From Nymphaea colorata (taxonomy: Eukaryota > Streptophyta > Magnoliopsida > Nymphaeales > Nymphaeaceae), in contig NW_022204507.1 in assembly GCF_008831285.2 (NCBI RefSeq), positions 5,910,174-5,974,173 on the forward strand: a DNA stretch of 64,000 bases, written 5' to 3'. How positions within the stretch are numbered: the first letter of the stretch is position 1; each line of letters starts with the position of its first letter. The notes below the pieces were generated by a model, which saw nothing but the letters and a program-made list of their open reading frames with translations, made no database searches and was not told where the DNA came from. Shown piece after piece: positions 59,051 to 64,000 of this stretch. The position numbers and the translations under genes are program-made.

Positions 59051-59839
59051 CTGAAGACTACGTAGATATGATCAAAGGAGACATTGATTTAAATGAGGAA
59101 GATGAAGTGTAAAATATTAAATTGACCAAAGATTGTATGAAGACACACATGAAATCATCATACACTGATAAATCCAACATTTTTTAAAGTCATCTTTATC
59201 ATGCATATATTTGGAAAAGGGGCATAAGACCCTAATTGACTTTCGTTTGATCAATTATGATTATTCCATATAAGATATGCCAATATACCTTAGCCAAGAG
59301 GCTTAATACGAGCATAGACTCCTTCATTTGACAACTAAGGGTAAGGTTTATCAACTTCTTGGACGCTCGTCGATATGCCACAAGTTACCACTCATGGTAC
59401 TAACGAGGGGGCTTTCCTGTCGATGTGTGGTCTAATTGTAAGGCTTAGTCTTGTGCTACCACCTAAGACAAAGCCTGGCAACATGATGACCGTGATAAAT
59501 AGGTATTAGAAGATTTTGAAATATGAGCAAGCATGCAAATCGGTTGTCTCTAATGTAATGTTGCTTAAGATGGTGATTAAAATAAGTAGAAGAGCAATCA
59601 TTGTTTTCAATCAAGCCTTAAATTGATGAGGGGTGTATTTGATCCAAAATCTAAGTGAACATGATTGATTATCCTCAATTAGTCTTATATGCAAGAAAGC
59701 AAATACAATCACTGAGAAATGTAATGAAATATCGATGGGGTGAAGGCCAAAGAAGGGAACATGCTTTATCATCGACAATGTATGAGATGTTCAAGTTAGT
59801 AGAAATGCATCAATTTTAATTATAGCCAATCGATGACGG
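59051..59839. other. No recognisable gene; probably retroelement leader
   Basis: The sequence lies just inside the PBS-like site of the minus-strand LTR. No protein motif is visible on either strand. Confidence 0.4.
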
Positions 59840-59857
59840 GTCCCATCACGACTGCCA
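59840..59857 (-). other. PBS-like site next to the minus-strand LTR
   Basis: On the minus strand TGGCAGTCGTGATGGGAC starts two bases after the LTR end (TGTAAACA). It aligns with the site at 46877-46898. Confidence 0.5.
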
Positions 59858-61914
59858 TCTGTTTACACCCCAAATTTCTTTGGTTTTTGGAGTGCTCCAG
59901 AAAAATGAGGTTTTGTTTTGAAATATGAAAGAAAGGGACTCATCGATTGGTACAAGGATCGACCGTTCCGACGCCTTTACCGGGAGCATTCAACCCAAGG
60001 GCTATGTTTATCATTGATGCATTTCATTTTAACTTAAACATCTTTTTGATTCTATATGCAGTGTAGAAAAATTTTGAAAGTTTGATGTTTCAAACTTTTG
60101 AAAAGATTCTTGAAGAGTTGCTTGAGAATATGAAATGTTTTGGAGAAAACTAAGTAAATATCATTTGGAAAGCTTGGGAAATCATTTTTTGAAGTTATTT
60201 TAGTGTTCTCTTAAGACTTTAAGTAGGTTTGAGATTTTGCTCTAATTCAGTTACTACCTAGTTAGAGCTCCATCTCATCTTGCTTAAGTTCTTTGAAGTG
60301 GTGTTTGTGAACATAAGTGATACTGAATGAATGTGAATGCATGAATACATTGATCCTATACGATTGGAAAGAAAAATCATTCATTCTTACTACAACATTC
60401 ATCTAGAAACATTCCTACCACAACATACATCCAAGATTTTTGTAATAAATATTTTTGATGAAAGAGAAAAGTTTTTGACAATGAAATGGGGTTGTAAATC
60501 CTCAAGCATGATTCCAATATTGGGTCATTACTTTGAGTTTTGATGTTAGTGAAGTCAGCAAATGAAAAAATAAAATCTTAAATGACAAGAGAAAAAAATG
60601 AAAGACTTTCATAAAGAGAAATGTAGAAAAATAGAGAGAGAAATAGATCTTGAAAATCATAAAATCAAATATTTAAAAGGAAGAGAAATACGTACTCATA
60701 TACATATTTATATATACATATATATATGTATATATATATATATATATGTATAGTTACGTATATAAAAACTTGTGAAAATAAGGTTTAAATCAAATAGAGA
60801 AGAGAAGTTGATTTTAGAAAGAGAGAGGGATTTTAAAATGGAATACATGTATATATATTCATATATACATATACGAGAGTTCGTAAAAGTATGTTATCAT
60901 AAAGAAAGATATTCATGTGCACGTATACGTATATAACATGTATATACACATATTTCTTCTTAAATATGAAAATCAAGAAATGATTTGAAAATAGCCGACT
61001 TCAATTCTTTATGTAGGCCGGAGGGGAACTTGTTCTCATGCAAGAACCTAAGTTAAATCTCTCAAGCCACATTAGAGAGAGTATTTGGTTTTGAAAGTCT
61101 TTTGAAAAACATGATTTTAAATATTTTTGTGTAAATAAAAACACAACTATTACAAGAAAATTGATTTCTCCTACCATTGGGTATGGAAGAAAATAAAAAA
61201 AATACATGAAATGGGGAATAAAGCACTCATTGACGTTCCTAATCGGGTGATTAAGAAATAAACTAAGTGTAAAAATGTTATGAAATGCACTTCAACATGC
61301 ACAAATTCGTGAAGGGCTTTCCCGGGTTGGACAAGTCCCAACCTCAAAATCAACACAAGAATGAAGAAATCCCAATCCCAAGCACTCATTCTCACCATGG
61401 ATTAGCTCATTAATTAAGGAAAATTAGAACATCATGCATGAGCATCATTTCAAGCACGAAAGATGAATGAAGACAATATTGCAAGCATATTTTAGAAATA
61501 AATGAAGAAATGGAATTTATTTCACCTTGCTCATACTCGTGGGGCACTCAAGATATGGCTCTTAATTCCGGGTAGGAAATCATTTGAGCTCTCTTACATG
61601 GCCATGGGGAGGTGGCAAGAGGAAATAAAAATAGATGAAAATAAGAAGATGACTACATACCTCGAATATGAATGATATTAAAAATAAGCCCTCTCTTTTG
61701 AATGATCTTGGAGTCCCTTAAGATGAAGCTCCAAAATGATGAACCACCAAGAGATCTCTTTGTGCTCCTCTGAAGAGTTTGAACCTGAAGAATGTTTGAT
61801 CCAAATGTTAGAGAAAAAGAAGGAAATGGAAAGAGAGAGCTAAGGAAAAAATTTCAAGTGAGGAAGCATGAGAGGTTCCTCTATGGTTGGCTCATACCCA
61901 AGAGGGAGGATTGT

Positions 61915-61931
61915 GGGGGTATTTATAGAGA
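61915..61931 (-). promoter_or_regulatory. TATA box of the minus-strand LTR
   Basis: On the minus strand TCTCTATAAATACCCCC, identical to 28535-28551, about 400 bp from the LTR start. Confidence 0.7.
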
Positions 61932-61937
61932 TTTTGA

Positions 61938-62095
61938 AGCCAAAGTTCAAAATTCAAATTCAAGATTTGAATTCATGAGGGAAAAGTTTTGTAGCCAAAA
62001 TTCAAAATTCGAATTCAATATATGAATTCAAGAGGAAAGAGTTTTTGATCCAAAATTTAAAATTTGAATTCAAGAAGAAAGAATTTTGGAATTCC
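61938..62095. repeat. ~60-bp imperfect repeat in the LTR U3 region, about 2.5 units
   Basis: GCCAAA(G/A)TTCAAAATTC.AATTCAA with GAATTCA(T/A)GAGG(G/A)A follows in each unit (61939, 61993, 62048). It occupies the same place as the unrelated 69-bp array of the copy at 27908. Confidence 0.7.
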
Positions 62096-62327
62096 CAATT
62101 TGCATCTAAACTTGGATTTTTGATCTAATTTGGATTTGGTAATTGGATTTTGGATTTGAATCTCGCATCTAAGGTTGGGTTTTGAATTTGAATTTTGTTT
62201 TGGTTTGGATAGCGGTTTAAAAATTCGTTTTCGATTGAATAGTGACAATTTTCTTTTTTTTTTGGTCTAAAATTTAAATTGAAATAATAAAATAGTAGTC
62301 TTTTTTGAAAAATTTAGGGTGATAACA

Positions 62328-62340
62328 GATGCCCCTCTTT
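62328..62340 (-). other. Polypurine-tract-like site upstream of the minus-strand LTR
   Basis: On the minus strand AAAGAGGGGCATC directly precedes TGTTATCACC. Confidence 0.6.
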
Positions 62341-62439
62341 GCTACTAAGCTGGCGTTTGCCGTGCTTAGTGGCAAAGATAAGCACCCCAAATTTTGAGTG
62401 ATGAAAATTTTGGCTAAAAATATTAAAAGTGTTGAAACT

Positions 62440-62830
62440 GCATTTCAGGTTTTAACCCCTTACTTGAATGGGTTGTTTGAGCTTACGTTGCAAGTTCAAC
62501 CCTTTGCCTGCGTGGGTTTGTCGATATCGAATTCAGGTTTAACCCCCCTTAATGGGTCGCCTTAACTTGCATCGCAAGTTTAACCCCTTACATGTGTGGG
62601 TTGCTTTATCTTGCATTGCAGGTTTAACCCCTTGCCTACGTGGGTTGCTTTATCTTGCATTGCAGGTTTAACCCCTCGCCTACGTGGGTTGCTTTGGCTT
62701 GCATTACAGGTTTAACCTCTTGCCTTTGTGGGTTGCTTTGGCTTGCATTGCAGGTTTAACCCATTGCTTGCGTGGGTTGCTTTTTTGTCCATAATTTCAG
62801 GTTTTACCCCTTCCCTGAATGGGTTGCTCC
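62440..62830. repeat. 44-bp tandem array, about nine units
   Basis: The GTGGGTTGCTTT anchor (GGG) sits at 62470, 62514, 62554, 62598, 62642, 62686, 62730, 62774 and 62821. Each unit reads roughly AGGTTTAACCCCTTGCCTAC plus GTGGGTTGCTTT(A/G)(T/G)CTTGCATTGC. It lies just upstream of the PPT-like site in element direction. The open frame 62728-63114 starts inside it and is probably spurious. Confidence 0.95.
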
Positions 62831-63305
62831 CTAACAAGTGGCAATGCGAGGAAAGAACCTTCATCACCTCGAATACTTCTGTTGAAGCAAGGAATGCAAC
62901 CCTATTGCTCTTTTATTGGTTGTGGCAAGAAAACTTCCTATCACCTTGGCTGCCTTTTGATGAAATTTTTGTTTTCACCAAAGACTGGATTTTAAACTTG
63001 TTAAAATTCTCCAAACTAGTGTTTGGGTTGAGCTTACTTTCAAAAGCCCTCAGCCAAACGGCCGAGTTGAACTTGTTTCATGAGATTCTCTTTCTGGCGA
63101 CCAGGTTGCAGTAACTTTAGAATACTCCAAACCTAATGGCCAGATTGCGCTTGATCAAATCTTTAGCTTAGTAGCTGAGTTGATTTCATTAGGATATGGT
63201 CCCTTTTCCTATGGACAATGATGATTGTGAAAGAAAAATATTTGTTACAAAAGCAATTTGGAAATGCCTCGAAATATTCATAAGAAAAGTGCCCCAGTAT
63301 TAGAA
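62831..63305. other. No recognisable gene
   Basis: The sequence lies between the 44-bp array and the GGCC element. Phrases such as AACGGCCGAGTTGAACTTG (63058) and AATGGCCAGATTGCGCTTG (63137) recur loosely, so the region may be older, decayed repeat. Confidence 0.4.
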
Positions 63306-63568
63306 ATTGCCATGAGTGGTAGGGGTGGGCGTCGATGGATAGCCGGTACCCTGCTCGGTCAGGCCTGGGCCAGGAAAACGAGCTATTGGGCCAGGCCCGG
63401 GCCCGTTGTGTGGCTTGGGTCGGCCCGACCCGTTAATAGGGTATAAAAAATATATTTTATTATTTTTTAAACTCAATAATGTGTATTTTATAATTAAAAA
63501 TATAATTTATCTTAGGAAAAATTATTTTCTAATTAAAAATAATTTTTTATTATCAAACGGGCCGGGTG
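63306..63568. mobile_element. GGGCC-type small element, right end unclear
   Basis: Starts GTGGTAGGGGTGGGCGTCG, followed by GGGCCAGGCCCGGGCCC and an AT-rich part, with ACGGGCCGGGTG near 63557. The expected inverted CCCACCCCTA end is not seen, so it is probably truncated. Confidence 0.45.
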
Positions 63569-63699
63569 ATATAAAGGAAACTGATATATTTTTCGGTTAC
63601 AGGAAGATGAGGGAGCAAGGTAGTATGAGCTTTGGTATGAAAGAATTTTTTTCGTCTTTAATGACTAGAAATTGAGACAAGCTTATAATAAATAAAATG

Positions 63700-64000
63700 A
63701 GAATATGATCTGTAGATGGTGATTCTCATAGCGAGATAACATAGGACAATAGAGCATCTTAATTTTGAAAGGAATAAATCTCAAGCATAGCATAAATATA
63801 GGAGGTTTGATTTGGGAAGATATAGACTCCATAGGGGTGCATGAATAAATTAAAAACAGGTGTCCGATGATTGAAAATCAAGCAAAAATCTTGGAAGAAA
63901 TGATGACCCCATATGATCATATAAGTAGCAAAATGGAGAAGAAAGACACACCATAGATATTGAAGTTAGAAAGTTATTTGCCTAAATAAAAATGAGGGAA
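63700..64000. repeat. Third copy of the ~500-bp block (partial, cut by window edge)
   Basis: Closely matches 58045-58355 in the same direction (GGTTTGATTTGGGAAGATAT, ACTCCATAGGGGTGCATG, CATATGATCATATAAGTAG). Confidence 0.9.

Larger units (their letters stand above)
59860..62327 (-). repeat. Complete 2.47-kb LTR of the long-LTR family
   Basis: On the minus strand it starts TGTTATCACCC (62327) and ends GGGGTGTAAACA (59860), near-inverted ends with TG...CA. The TATA block is at 61931-61915. Short U3 repeats lie at 62095-61938, and a TA/TATG-rich tract at 60690-60950. The frames inside (for example 60337-60543) are not genes. Confidence 0.75.

Noticed and set aside
62728-63114. 128-codon open frame as a gene
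   Set aside because: It starts inside the 44-bp tandem array and continues into repeat-like sequence without known motifs.

Overview
The window looks like nuclear DNA from a flowering plant. It is AT-rich, contains a 100-N assembly gap (39794-39893), and is dominated by old, broken transposable elements of plant types: Mutator-like elements (MULEs) with a plant mobile domain (PMD) gene and a FAR1/FHY3-type transposase, Ty3/gypsy and Ty1/copia retrotransposons primed by initiator tRNA-Met, a third long-LTR retrotransposon family, and small hAT elements. I see no rRNA, tRNA, organelle-like or bacterial sequence. The species cannot be named from this sequence.

Layout. 1-4016: one MULE end carrying a PMD pseudogene on the minus strand, then two more MULE ends of the same family facing each other. 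Their subterminal arrays are built of ~85-bp units rich in the motif ATGAGATAA. 4017-9021: AT-rich non-coding DNA with microsatellites. 9022-13831: a dead Ty3/gypsy element with a perfect 5-bp target duplication. 14004 to about 18460: a second MULE with a PMD pseudogene and a FAR1-type transposase pseudogene converging tail to tail. 18461-23499: no recognisable gene. 23500-29772: a dead Ty1/copia element whose RNase H region is interrupted by a long-LTR fragment (27908-29045). 29773-34100: non-coding with local duplications. 34100-37910: a second, more eroded copia element. 37911-46876: non-coding, repeat-rich, ending in the 3' end of a long LTR. 47129-48086: a hAT-type element with an 8-bp target duplication. 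48247-51392: the best host-gene candidate, five exons on the minus strand with plausible splice sites, product unknown, one in-frame stop. 51393-57190: AT-rich DNA and another long-LTR fragment. 57195-57560: a receptor-kinase fragment. 57751-64000: a full 2.47-kb LTR on the minus strand with a PPT-like tract on one side and a PBS-like site on the other, a 44-bp tandem array, a ~500-bp repeated block and small GC-rich hAT-like elements.

How the parts relate. No functional gene set or pathway is visible. The window is mainly a record of nested insertion, inverted duplication and tandem-repeat growth inside mobile elements. The observations most worth following are the MULE family that pairs PMD and FAR1-type genes and carries arrayed ATGAGATAA motifs, the unidentified multi-exon gene near 48-51 kb, and the long-LTR family that carries different tandem repeats in different copies. 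All homology calls come from reading motifs by eye.
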